From: an uncultured Clostridia bacterium
GTDB taxonomy: Bacteria > Bacillota > Clostridia > Christensenellales > Borkfalkiaceae
Assembly (NCBI GenBank): GCA_947629845.1
Contig: CANRFD010000049.1
Span: 1-9,134, forward strand
DNA: 9,134 nucleotides
Reading direction: 5' to 3'
The first letter of the stretch is position 1, and each line of letters begins with the position of its first letter. A program made the position numbers and the translations under genes. A model generated the notes under the pieces. That model was not told the DNA's origin. It made no database searches and worked only from the letters and a program-made list of their open reading frames with translations. This document shows positions 1-5,184 of this stretch, piece by piece.

Positions 1-299
1 GTCGGCGAGGCCACGCCTCCTGTCGCGGCGCGCTCACAGCCCACAGGGCTGTTGAGCATGGTGCGCCGCTCCACCCCTCCCGAGGAGGGGGCAAGAATAA
101 GGTGGGCGTGATTTATAGCTCAATCCCCATCACCGCCTACGGCGGAGCTTCCCCTTTGGAAAAGGGTAAGCCTTGCGGGCGGTTCACAGAACCCCTATCG
201 CCCCTACGGGGCACTTCAGCGCAAGGCACGCCTGCGGCGCCCTTTGCAAAAGGGGAAGCCATGCGAACGATTCGCAGAACATGGGCGTAACGGATATGG
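1..299. repeat. Gene-free region with an array of short hairpins (3-nt loops)
   Basis: I see no credible gene here; short open frames lack a ribosome binding site and run through the repeats. What stands out is a series of perfect inverted repeats, each separated by exactly three bases: 7-19 (5-bp stem), 36-52 (CAGCCC/GGGCTG core), 74-90 (CCCCTCC/GGAGGGG), 133-145 (CCGCC/GGCGG), 152-166 (CCCTTT/AAAGGG), 181-193 (GGTTC/GAACC), 200-212 (GCCCC/GGGGC), 229-239 (CGCC/GGCG) and 240-254 (CCCTTT/AAAGGG). The 36-52 hairpin can extend to CTCA/TGAG with one bulged T. Stems and loops are read directly from the sequence. I infer an intergenic repeat cluster of REP/MITE type; whether copies exist elsewhere in the genome cannot be seen from here. 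Confidence 0.6.
147..259. repeat. 113-bp element with 11-bp terminal inverted repeats (MITE-like)
   Basis: The ends are a perfect 11-bp inverted repeat, GCTTCCCCTTT at 147-157 and AAAGGGGAAGC at 249-259. A second nested pair, CCTTGCG at 171-177 and CGCAAGG at 220-226, lies inside. The centre holds the hairpins 181-193 and 200-212, so the whole unit can fold into a branched cruciform. It encodes nothing recognisable and no target-site duplication is obvious. Its size and structure suit a non-autonomous mobile or structured intergenic repeat, but mobility is inference only. Confidence 0.5.
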
Positions 300-333
300 A
301 AACGGCCCCCGGGTGGGGGGTCGTTTGGTTTTT
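300..333. terminator. Hairpin downstream of the 217-residue gene, possible terminator
   Basis: AAACG (300-304) pairs with CGTTT (322-326) and CCCCC (306-310) with GGGGG (316-320), joined by a G-T position at 305/321. On the plus strand a run of five T follows at 329-333. On the minus strand, where the 217-residue gene ends 30 bases upstream of the hairpin, no good T run follows. It may stop transcription from either side, but the T-run polarity favours plus-strand transcripts entering from the left. Confidence 0.4.
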
Positions 334-355
334 CCGGTTCCGTAAGTATTGGTTG

Positions 356-1009
356 TTACTGTTTGCTGCACGCCCTGCCCTGCGGGTAGAGCGGCAATTC
401 GAAGAAGCCCGAGCACACTTCCTGCGAGTACTCCTGTGCGGGCGGAATGGCGCAATAGCCGTAGCTCGGCACGAGAAGTTCCACCTGCATGGAGACCTTG
501 AGAATGCACGTGACGCATGCGCTGATGGAGAAGGTGCCCGTCGAGGCATCGAAGGTGCCCTCGGGCGAGACGCAGGACGCCACGCTCGTCACCGTGAAGG
601 GAATGACGGATGCGGGCGGCACGTACATTAAGACGTCCTCCGTGAGAACGATGGAGCTCGAGGCGACGCCGTCGACGCCGTTTGCATCCACATAGACGAT
701 CTCAATGGGGACGGTGACCGTCGCCTGCACGCGGGCGCAGCCCCCTTCCGCCTGCCGCTCGATGACGAGGTTCGTCACCGTGCCGACCGAGGATGTGGAA
801 CGCGCGCTCACGAACGTGAGAGGATATGTAGGGTTGGCGGGGACGGGGTTCACGAGCCCGACGGAGTAATTTTCGAGGCGGGATTGGATGATGCCCGCGT
901 CGAAGATCTTTTCCGCCTGAATGCACACCTTCTCGCACAGACCGCTCAACGGATTCCCCGAAATGGTGCCGGGGCAGTGATCCGAGGAGAAATTGGAAAA
1001 AAATGACAT
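356..1009 (-). CDS. Ten-cysteine beta-rich protein, candidate spore surface/coat protein
   Basis: The product is 217 residues with no signal peptide or membrane segment. It starts at ATG (1007-1009) with GGAGG at 1016-1020, six bases upstream, and ends in TAA. Ten cysteines are spread along it (residues 12, 25, 29, 91, 146, 165, 168, 186, 199, 214), including the N-terminal pattern CEKVCIQ. Residues 60-185 alternate hydrophobic and polar positions, as expected for beta strands, with motifs such as VYVDANGV, VPPASVIPF and LLVPSYGYC. I recall similar unnamed proteins from many spore-forming Clostridia, but I cannot give the family name; a resemblance to SPOCS-type domains of spore proteins is possible and weak. 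A CATACAAT box upstream resembles a mother-cell sigma -10 element, and the neighbours are a LysM protein and a SpoVB-like flippase. Together these suggest a role on the spore, which is inference. The reading frame itself is secure. Confidence 0.85.
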   Translation of the reverse strand: MSFFSNFSSDHCPGTISGNPLSGLCEKVCIQAEKIFDAGIIQSRLENYSVGLVNPVPANPTYPLTFVSARSTSSVGTVTNLVIERQAEGGCARVQATVTVPIEIVYVDANGVDGVASSSIVLTEDVLMYVPPASVIPFTVTSVASCVSPEGTFDASTGTFSISACVTCILKVSMQVELLVPSYGYCAIPPAQEYSQEVCSGFFELPLYPQGRACSKQ

Positions 1010-1047
1010 TTGTTACCTCCGTAAAAGAACTTTATCCGTTCTGCTCC

Positions 1048-1073
1048 ATTGTATGCAAAGCGGGGGGCGGCGT
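1048..1073 (-). promoter_or_regulatory. Candidate sporulation (sigma-E/K-like) promoter for the 217-residue gene
   Basis: On the minus strand CATACAAT (1055 to 1048) matches the sigma-E -10 consensus CATACAnT and most of the sigma-K one. An AC dinucleotide (1073-1072) lies 16 bases upstream, close to the AC-17-CATAnnnTA layout of sigma-K. Transcription would start near 1041, giving a leader of about 30 bases that contains the ribosome binding site. No sigma-A promoter is evident here. The match is by eye to Bacillus consensus sequences. Confidence 0.4.
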
Positions 1074-1074
1074 G

Positions 1075-1359
1075 CTACCCGAGGAGCACCGTCTGCCCCG
1101 GGTAGAGGCAGCGCGTTGCGTTGAGCTGTTCGAAACGCTCCGCACTGCCGCAGAGCAGCGACTTGCTTTCGCCGCCGCGGACGGTGTACAGATTTCCGCC
1201 GTCGGGGAGAAGGAGCACCTGCCCCTCCTCTATTTCGCCCGTAAGGCGGTTGCAGGCGGCGAGGAGGCGGGGCGGGACGCGGAACGCCTCGGCGACGGTG
1301 CGAAGCGTCTGCCCGCGTTTGACGCGGTATCGGGTGGGCGGGGAGAGAGAAAGTTTCAC
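1075..1359 (-). CDS. Small double-LysM peptidoglycan-binding protein
   Basis: The 94-residue product consists almost wholly of two LysM modules, the fold that binds N-acetylglucosamine-containing glycans such as peptidoglycan. Module one is about residues 10-52 (YRVKRGQTLRTVAEAF ... GQVLLLP) and module two about 57-93 (LYTVRGGESKSLL ... LYPGQTVLLG). There is no signal peptide or catalytic domain. The start is GTG (1357-1359): an in-frame TGA lies 21 bases upstream and no other start codon occurs between that stop and the first LysM module. No Shine-Dalgarno sequence precedes it, which is unusual beside the strong sites of its neighbours. In spore formers, LysM proteins without a secretion signal are often mother-cell proteins placed on the cortex or coat (SafA and SpoVID are known examples). 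That role, favoured by the adjacent spoVB-like gene and a CATACAGTA box, is inference. Confidence 0.82.
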   Translation of the reverse strand: MKLSLSPPTRYRVKRGQTLRTVAEAFRVPPRLLAACNRLTGEIEEGQVLLLPDGGNLYTVRGGESKSLLCGSAERFEQLNATRCLYPGQTVLLG

Positions 1360-1364
1360 GCTTC

Positions 1365-1392
1365 TACTGTATGCGCGGCTTCATATTCGCGT
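1365..1392 (-). promoter_or_regulatory. Candidate sigma-K-like promoter for the LysM gene
   Basis: Minus-strand CATACAGTA (1373 to 1365) fits CATAnnnTA, and AC (1392-1391) lies exactly 17 bases upstream, the spacing known for sigma-K promoters in Bacillus. Transcription would begin around 1358-1359, on the GTG start codon itself, which would make the message leaderless. The motif is short, so chance is possible. Confidence 0.35.
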
Positions 1393-1410
1393 GACAGGGG
1401 CGAATAAAAT
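1381..1410 (+). promoter_or_regulatory. Candidate sigma-E-like promoter for the spoVB-like gene
   Basis: TCATATT at 1381-1387 fits the sigma-E -35 consensus (kmATATT). After 15 bases, AATAAAAT at 1403-1410 matches five of the seven fixed positions of CATACAnT. The spoVB gene of Bacillus subtilis is under sigma-E control, which agrees with this. Transcription would start close to 1416-1417, on the start codon, so either the message is leaderless or the motif is fortuitous. Confidence 0.3.
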
Positions 1411-1415
1411 ATTGC

Positions 1416-2924
1416 ATGAACTTGTACCGAACGACCTTTGTCGTCACCGTATTTACGCTGCTCGAACACCTGCTCGGCTTTTTGTACCGCATCATCCTCT
1501 CCCGCACGTTGGGCTCGGAGGGGCTCGGCGTGTATCAGGTGGCGCTCACCGTGTTCGCCGTCTTTCTCACCATCTCCTCCTCGGGGCTGCCCATCACGCT
1601 CTCCCGCATCATCTCCAAGCACCGCGCGCACGGCTACCGCACGGGCGAACAGAAGGCGACGACCGCCGCCATGCTCATCGCGCTGTCGTTCAGCGTGCCC
1701 ATCACCGTGCTCTTGTACCTTTTCCGCACCCCGTTCAGCAGAATTTTTTCCGACCCGCGCTGTGCGGACGTCTTTTACATCCTCCTCTTCGGGCTGTCGT
1801 TCACCGCGCTCTACTCCATCATCCGCGGAAGTTTTTGGGGCAACAAGCGGTTTTTCGCCTATTCGCTCATCGAGCTCGTAGAGGAGCTCGTCATGATCGG
1901 GGCGGGCGTGCTGCTGCTCGTCGTTGTGCGGGGCGGCATCGCCGACGTCAACAAGGCGGCCGTTGCCCTTCTCGCCGCCTATCTCACCTCGTTCGCCGTC
2001 GCCGCCGTGTACTTTTTTGCGCGGGGCGGCAGGCTGCGCTCGCCCAAGGGGGAGATCAAGCCGCTCTTGAAGGCCTCGCTGCCCATCACCGCGATGCGCG
2101 CTTCTTCCTCGCTGTTGAGCTCGTTCATCTCGGTGCTCTTCCCCCTCTGCATGACCTCCGTGGGCTACACCGCCGCCAAGGCGATGAGCGAATACGGCGT
2201 CGTATATGGCATGGTGATGCCCGTCGTCGCCGTGCCGTGCTCGCTGATCGGCCCCATCGCCCTCGTGCTCGTGCCCGAGCTCTCCGAGCGGTTCTACAAA
2301 AGGGAGACGAAGCAATTGGGCGAGCTCGTGGAAAAGGCGCTCAACGTTGCGCTGCTCATCGCAGGCATGCTCATCCCCCTCTTCTTCGCCGTCGGGAAAG
2401 ATGTGGGCATCTTCCTCTTCTCCAATGCCGAGAGCGGGGAGATGATCGCCGCCTGTGCGCCCGTACTGCTCCCCATGAGCGTATCCATGATCTCGACGAG
2501 CATGCTCAACTCCCTCGGCTGCGAACGGCAGACGCTGCTCATCTTCCTCGGCGGCTCCTGTGCGATGCTGCTGTGCGTGTGGCTGCTGCCGCCCGTGCTC
2601 GGCAGCGGGGCGCTGCTCGTGGGGACGGCCGTCGACCACACCATCACCGCCGCCTGCTCCCTCGCCCTGCTCCGCAAAAAGACGGGGAAGCTGCGCTCGG
2701 GCAGGTACTTTTTGCGGCTGATGCTCGTAATTGCGCCCGTGACGCTGTTCGGCGTGGGGCTGCACGCCCTGCTCGTCCGCTACATGAGCTACGTCCCCGC
2801 CGCCGTCTGCGTGATGCTCTGCGTCGCCGTCGCCGAAGTCGTGCTTCTGTCGGTTTTCAAGCTGTGCGACTTCCGCGCCCTGATAAAAAAATTCATGCCG
2901 CGCAGAAAACGCCGCGCGGCATAA
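1416..2924 (+). CDS. SpoVB/MurJ-like MOP-superfamily flippase
   Basis: This 502-residue polytopic membrane protein has about 14 hydrophobic segments. It fits the oligosaccharidyl-lipid flippase branch of the MATE/MOP superfamily, which includes SpoVB (518 residues in B. subtilis), YkvU and MurJ. Diagnostic features are the N-terminal pattern LYRIILSRTLGSEGLGVYQ, the SGLPITLSRIISKH stretch after the second segment, and the RGSFWGNKRFFAYS turn. Its likely job is moving lipid-linked cell-wall or cortex precursors across the membrane; SpoVB itself is required for spore cortex formation. The ATG at 1416 is the only usable start, since a TGA lies in frame at 1392-1394. The best Shine-Dalgarno-like run (AGGGG, 1396-1400) is 15 bases away, which is too far. 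The gene is divergent from the LysM gene with 56 bases between them. I am sure of the superfamily but less sure it is the functional SpoVB rather than a paralogue. Confidence 0.88.
   Translation: MNLYRTTFVVTVFTLLEHLLGFLYRIILSRTLGSEGLGVYQVALTVFAVFLTISSSGLPITLSRIISKHRAHGYRTGEQKATTAAMLIALSFSVPITVLLYLFRTPFSRIFSDPRCADVFYILLFGLSFTALYSIIRGSFWGNKRFFAYSLIELVEELVMIGAGVLLLVVVRGGIADVNKAAVALLAAYLTSFAVAAVYFFARGGRLRSPKGEIKPLLKASLPITAMRASSSLLSSFISVLFPLCMTSVGYTAAKAMSEYGVVYGMVMPVVAVPCSLIGPIALVLVPELSERFYKRETKQLGELVEKALNVALLIAGMLIPLFFAVGKDVGIFLFSNAESGEMIAACAPVLLPMSVSMISTSMLNSLGCERQTLLIFLGGSCAMLLCVWLLPPVLGSGALLVGTAVDHTITAACSLALLRKKTGKLRSGRYFLRLMLVIAPVTLFGVGLHALLVRYMSYVPAAVCVMLCVAVAEVVLLSVFKLCDFRALIKKFMPRRKRRAA
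2885..2922 (-). terminator. Bidirectional terminator embedded in the 3' end of the spoVB-like gene
   Basis: A perfect 9-bp stem, ATGCCGCGC (2895-2903) with GCGCGGCAT (2914-2922), encloses a 10-base loop. On the minus strand it is followed by a T7 run (2891 to 2885), making a canonical intrinsic terminator 33 bases past the stop of the TIR gene. On the plus strand the hairpin covers the last codons and stop of the flippase gene and is followed by a weaker AACAAATTTTG tail. One hairpin therefore probably ends both convergent transcripts. Confidence 0.8.
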
Positions 2925-2954
2925 CAAATTTTGTATAAAACCTATTAAACGCTG

Positions 2955-5000
2955 TCAGTTTTCGCCCGTTTTCCCGCCGCTCTCGGCGAGGAGGGCGAGG
3001 TAGGTTTCCTTCAGATCGCGGGGGAGAAGCCCTGCCGCCTCCGCCCCGCCGCAGACCTTGCCGCACACCAGAAGGGAGGCCGCCTGATGGTACACGGCGT
3101 CCTCTTCGGCGGCTTTGAGAAAGTCCGCGTGCAGCGTTTTCAGCTCGCCGTTTAAGGCGTCCACGATCTCCTGCGCCTGCCGAAGCCGCTTTTCCGCGGC
3201 GGAAAGCCCCTTGCCCGTGCCCTTTTTGTCGCCCTTCAGGGCGGCGTCGGTGAGTTCCTCGAGGGGAATGGAGTACTTCTCCGAGAGTTTTTTCTTTTTC
3301 CGCTTCTCCGAGGCGGTGATGGCGGACGAAAAGATAAGGAAGAGGAGGAAGTTGAGCGCGAGGCCGCCGAGAATGGCGCAGGCGACGCCGCCAAAGATGG
3401 CGACGACGACCTGCCACGCCATGGGAAGCGGCGCATACAGGTTGAACACGACCTCGAACACCGCCGCCGCGGCGACGGCGCAGAGGCAAAAGATGACGCC
3501 GTATTTTGCGTTGACGCCCGCCCATTCCTTGCGGGCGAGGTTGAAATTCTTGACCCCATCCTGCGCTTTTTGCAAAACTGCCTTGGCGGTTGCCGACTTT
3601 TGCGCCGTCTGTTCGGCCTTGGCGCGAAGGTCGCGCAGCCCCGCTTCTCCCTTGCCGATCCCGACTTCCGCCTGCTCCGCCATGGCAGAGCAGAAGCGCT
3701 CGACGCGCGCCCGCATCTCCCCCGTGGCGCCGTGCAGCGCCGCGGCATAGTCGGCATTCTGACGGATCTTTGTCAGCGTCTCCGCGGTGCATGCGATCTC
3801 CTGCTCGTTCACCGCGCGGAAATCGCAGAGGAAAACGCCCCAGTGCGACGCGGCGTTCCCGGGTTCGAGCTCCAACGCGCGCTCGAAGAGGTCGCGGGCG
3901 GGGGTGAAATCGCGCGCCGCGAGCTTTTCGTACCCGCGCGCACACAGGGAGGCCGCCGTGGGCGCGACGTTGATCGCCGCCTCGGGACGGCTTTCCGCGG
4001 GCTGCTGCGGAGGTTGGGGCACGCGCCGCTGCTCCGCCTTGTGCGGAGGTTCGGGCACGCGCCGCCCTTCCCCCTCCGCTGCGGCGGACAGGTGCCCCGC
4101 CACAAAGCTGTGGATGCGGGTGTAGGCGTCGGGCTTTGCGAGGTCGACGCCCTGAATTTTGCCGCTCCTGCCGGGGAGACGCTCGATGGGCGTGCCGTGG
4201 AAGGCGAAGGAGACGGCGTCCCGTTCTTTTTCTTCGTTGGCGATCATGGAGGCGAAGCGGGTATACTCGTTTTTCACCCACTTGGTCTGCAGATAGCTCT
4301 CGTCCGAGCAGACGATGAGCATACATTCCGACGTGTACAGGGCGTACAGGATGAGCGCCTCGTAATTCGCCCCCTCGCGCCCCTTCATCTCGCGCTCGGA
4401 GAAGAAGGGCTTGTAGCCCTCGTCCTTGAGATAATAGTAAATGTCGTTTGCGCGGTCGTAGTCGGCCGTACGCGTCCTGCCGTCCTCTTCCGTCACCTTG
4501 ACGCACAAAAAGCAGTCGTAGTCCAGCCCCTTGCGCTGCAGGTCGTAAAATTCCCGTTTGATGGCATCGATCTCGGCGGCCCGCCTTTCGTACTCCTGCC
4601 GCTGCTCGTCCGTCGCAAATTGCAGGGCGCGCCGATAGTTTTTGTCCGCGCAGAAGCTCTTTGCCGAGATCTCGTGGCAGATGGGCTGCATGCGGGGCGG
4701 GTCGCACGTCTCGTCCTTCAGATACTGCACCTTGAAGGCGGAAAGCGCCATGCCGAAGTAGGCCTCGGGCTCCTCTTTGTCGAGCTCGGCAGCCTTCTGA
4801 TATGCCGCATAGGCGTCGTCGAATTTACAGGTGTCGAGGTCGTGTTCGCCCTGATCGAGAAAATTTTGCACCTTGGGCTCGCTGCTCTTTGCGAGCATGA
4901 ACGCCGTGCCGCAGAACGTGCAGCGCAGGACGTTCCCCTCCGCCCCGGACGGGTCGAGCGGCGCCGTACAGCATTTGCACGTTACATTCCGCAACTCCAT
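2955..5000 (-). CDS. Zinc-ribbon/TPR/TIR/TPR membrane protein, putative NADase or signalling protein
   Basis: The 681-residue product combines several parts. An N-terminal zinc ribbon has Cys 8/11 and 27/30 (CKCC ... CTFC). A TPR-like helical module covers about 48-155. The TIR domain covers about 159-305: strand YDCFLCV, a box-2-like region ending KPFFSERE, strand CMLIVCSDESYL, and KWVKNEYTRF containing Trp241 and Glu245, the position of the catalytic glutamate in NAD-cleaving TIRs. A proline-rich repeated linker lies at 313-336 and a second TPR module at about 350-440. Two membrane segments (about 500-521 and 529-558) are followed by a KRKKKK stop and a charged, coiled-coil-like tail. Topology puts both ends in the cytoplasm. 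I recall zinc-ribbon/TPR/TIR proteins in gut Clostridia, their function unknown; NAD hydrolysis or phage defence is inference. ATG 4998-5000 is chosen because GGAGG (5009-5013) lies 8 bases upstream, whereas the in-frame GTG at 5019-5021 nearly coincides with the predicted transcript start. Confidence 0.87.
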   Translation of the reverse strand: MELRNVTCKCCTAPLDPSGAEGNVLRCTFCGTAFMLAKSSEPKVQNFLDQGEHDLDTCKFDDAYAAYQKAAELDKEEPEAYFGMALSAFKVQYLKDETCDPPRMQPICHEISAKSFCADKNYRRALQFATDEQRQEYERRAAEIDAIKREFYDLQRKGLDYDCFLCVKVTEEDGRTRTADYDRANDIYYYLKDEGYKPFFSEREMKGREGANYEALILYALYTSECMLIVCSDESYLQTKWVKNEYTRFASMIANEEKERDAVSFAFHGTPIERLPGRSGKIQGVDLAKPDAYTRIHSFVAGHLSAAAEGEGRRVPEPPHKAEQRRVPQPPQQPAESRPEAAINVAPTAASLCARGYEKLAARDFTPARDLFERALELEPGNAASHWGVFLCDFRAVNEQEIACTAETLTKIRQNADYAAALHGATGEMRARVERFCSAMAEQAEVGIGKGEAGLRDLRAKAEQTAQKSATAKAVLQKAQDGVKNFNLARKEWAGVNAKYGVIFCLCAVAAAAVFEVVFNLYAPLPMAWQVVVAIFGGVACAILGGLALNFLLFLIFSSAITASEKRKKKKLSEKYSIPLEELTDAALKGDKKGTGKGLSAAEKRLRQAQEIVDALNGELKTLHADFLKAAEEDAVYHQAASLLVCGKVCGGAEAAGLLPRDLKETYLALLAESGGKTGEN
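4006..4065 (-). repeat. 36-bp-period tandem repeat coding a proline-rich linker
   Basis: Two 24-base segments, 4006-4029 and 4042-4065, differ at a single position and are offset by 36 bases. They encode two 12-residue units (RRVPEPPHKAEQ and RRVPQPPQQPAE) between the TIR domain and the second TPR module. Because the period is a multiple of three, copy-number change would lengthen or shorten the linker without breaking the frame. Confidence 0.8.
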
Positions 5001-5029
5001 CGGTTTTTCCTCCGTTTTCACTCTTTTCG

Positions 5030-5058
5030 ATTATATCATAACGCGGCGGCGCGGTCAA
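5030..5058 (-). promoter_or_regulatory. Sigma-A promoter of the TIR gene
   Basis: On the minus strand TTGACC (5058 to 5053) and TATAAT (5035 to 5030) are separated by 17 bases, nearly a perfect housekeeping promoter. Transcription should start about 5022-5023, giving a leader of roughly 22 bases with GGAGG in it. The strength suggests steady rather than induced expression. Confidence 0.88.
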
Positions 5059-5099
5059 CGATTTTTTTCATCTTATAGAGCGGGGAGAAATCGCAGAGG

Positions 5100-5120
5100 A
5101 GGCGAATATTTTTTTCGCCT
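5100..5120. promoter_or_regulatory. Inverted repeat between the two divergent promoters
   Basis: AGGCGAA (5100-5106) and TTCGCCT (5114-5120) form a perfect 7-bp inverted repeat with a T-rich 7-base centre. It ends six bases before the pgi -35 element and lies 41 bases upstream of the TIR-gene -35. It could be an operator for pgi; since the T run is in the loop rather than after the stem, it is not a normal terminator. Confidence 0.35.
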
Positions 5121-5125
5121 GCCGC

Positions 5126-5154
5126 TTGTAATTGCATTTGGATTGTGCTATAAT
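5126..5154 (+). promoter_or_regulatory. Sigma-A promoter of pgi
   Basis: TTGTAA (5126-5131) and TATAAT (5149-5154) are 17 bases apart, with a TG one base before the -10 element (extended -10). The predicted start near 5161 gives a leader of about 24 bases carrying AGGAGG at 5172-5177, seven bases before the ATG. Confidence 0.88.
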
Positions 5155-5184
5155 TCTGCGTGACAAACGACAGGAGGATAAATT

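Noticed and set aside
102..290. Small plus-strand frame in the left intergenic region
   Set aside because: No ribosome site, and it runs straight through the nested inverted repeats; its sequence is dictated by hairpins rather than a protein.
1..355. CRISPR array or tandem direct repeats
   Set aside because: The repeated units are inverted repeats with 3-nt loops and differing stems; there are no regularly spaced direct repeats or spacers and no cas genes.
1356..2927. Long minus-strand open frame (523 codons) antisense to the flippase
   Set aside because: Glu/His/Gly-rich composition, no recognisable motif and no ribosome site; antisense shadow.
1121..2938. Long plus-strand open frame (605 codons) overlapping the flippase gene
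   Set aside because: Its translation is Arg/His/Ala-rich low-complexity, it has no ribosome site, and the overlapping frame is a convincing membrane flippase. It is a by-product of GC-rich third positions.
2893..4707. Long minus-strand open frame (604 codons) in another frame of the TIR gene
   Set aside because: Arg/Gly/Ala-rich translation with no domain, while the TIR frame has coherent domains and expression signals.
3570..5078. 502-codon plus-strand frame antisense to the TIR gene
   Set aside because: No start signal or domain; it crosses the TIR gene promoter, and its composition is a shadow of the coding strand.
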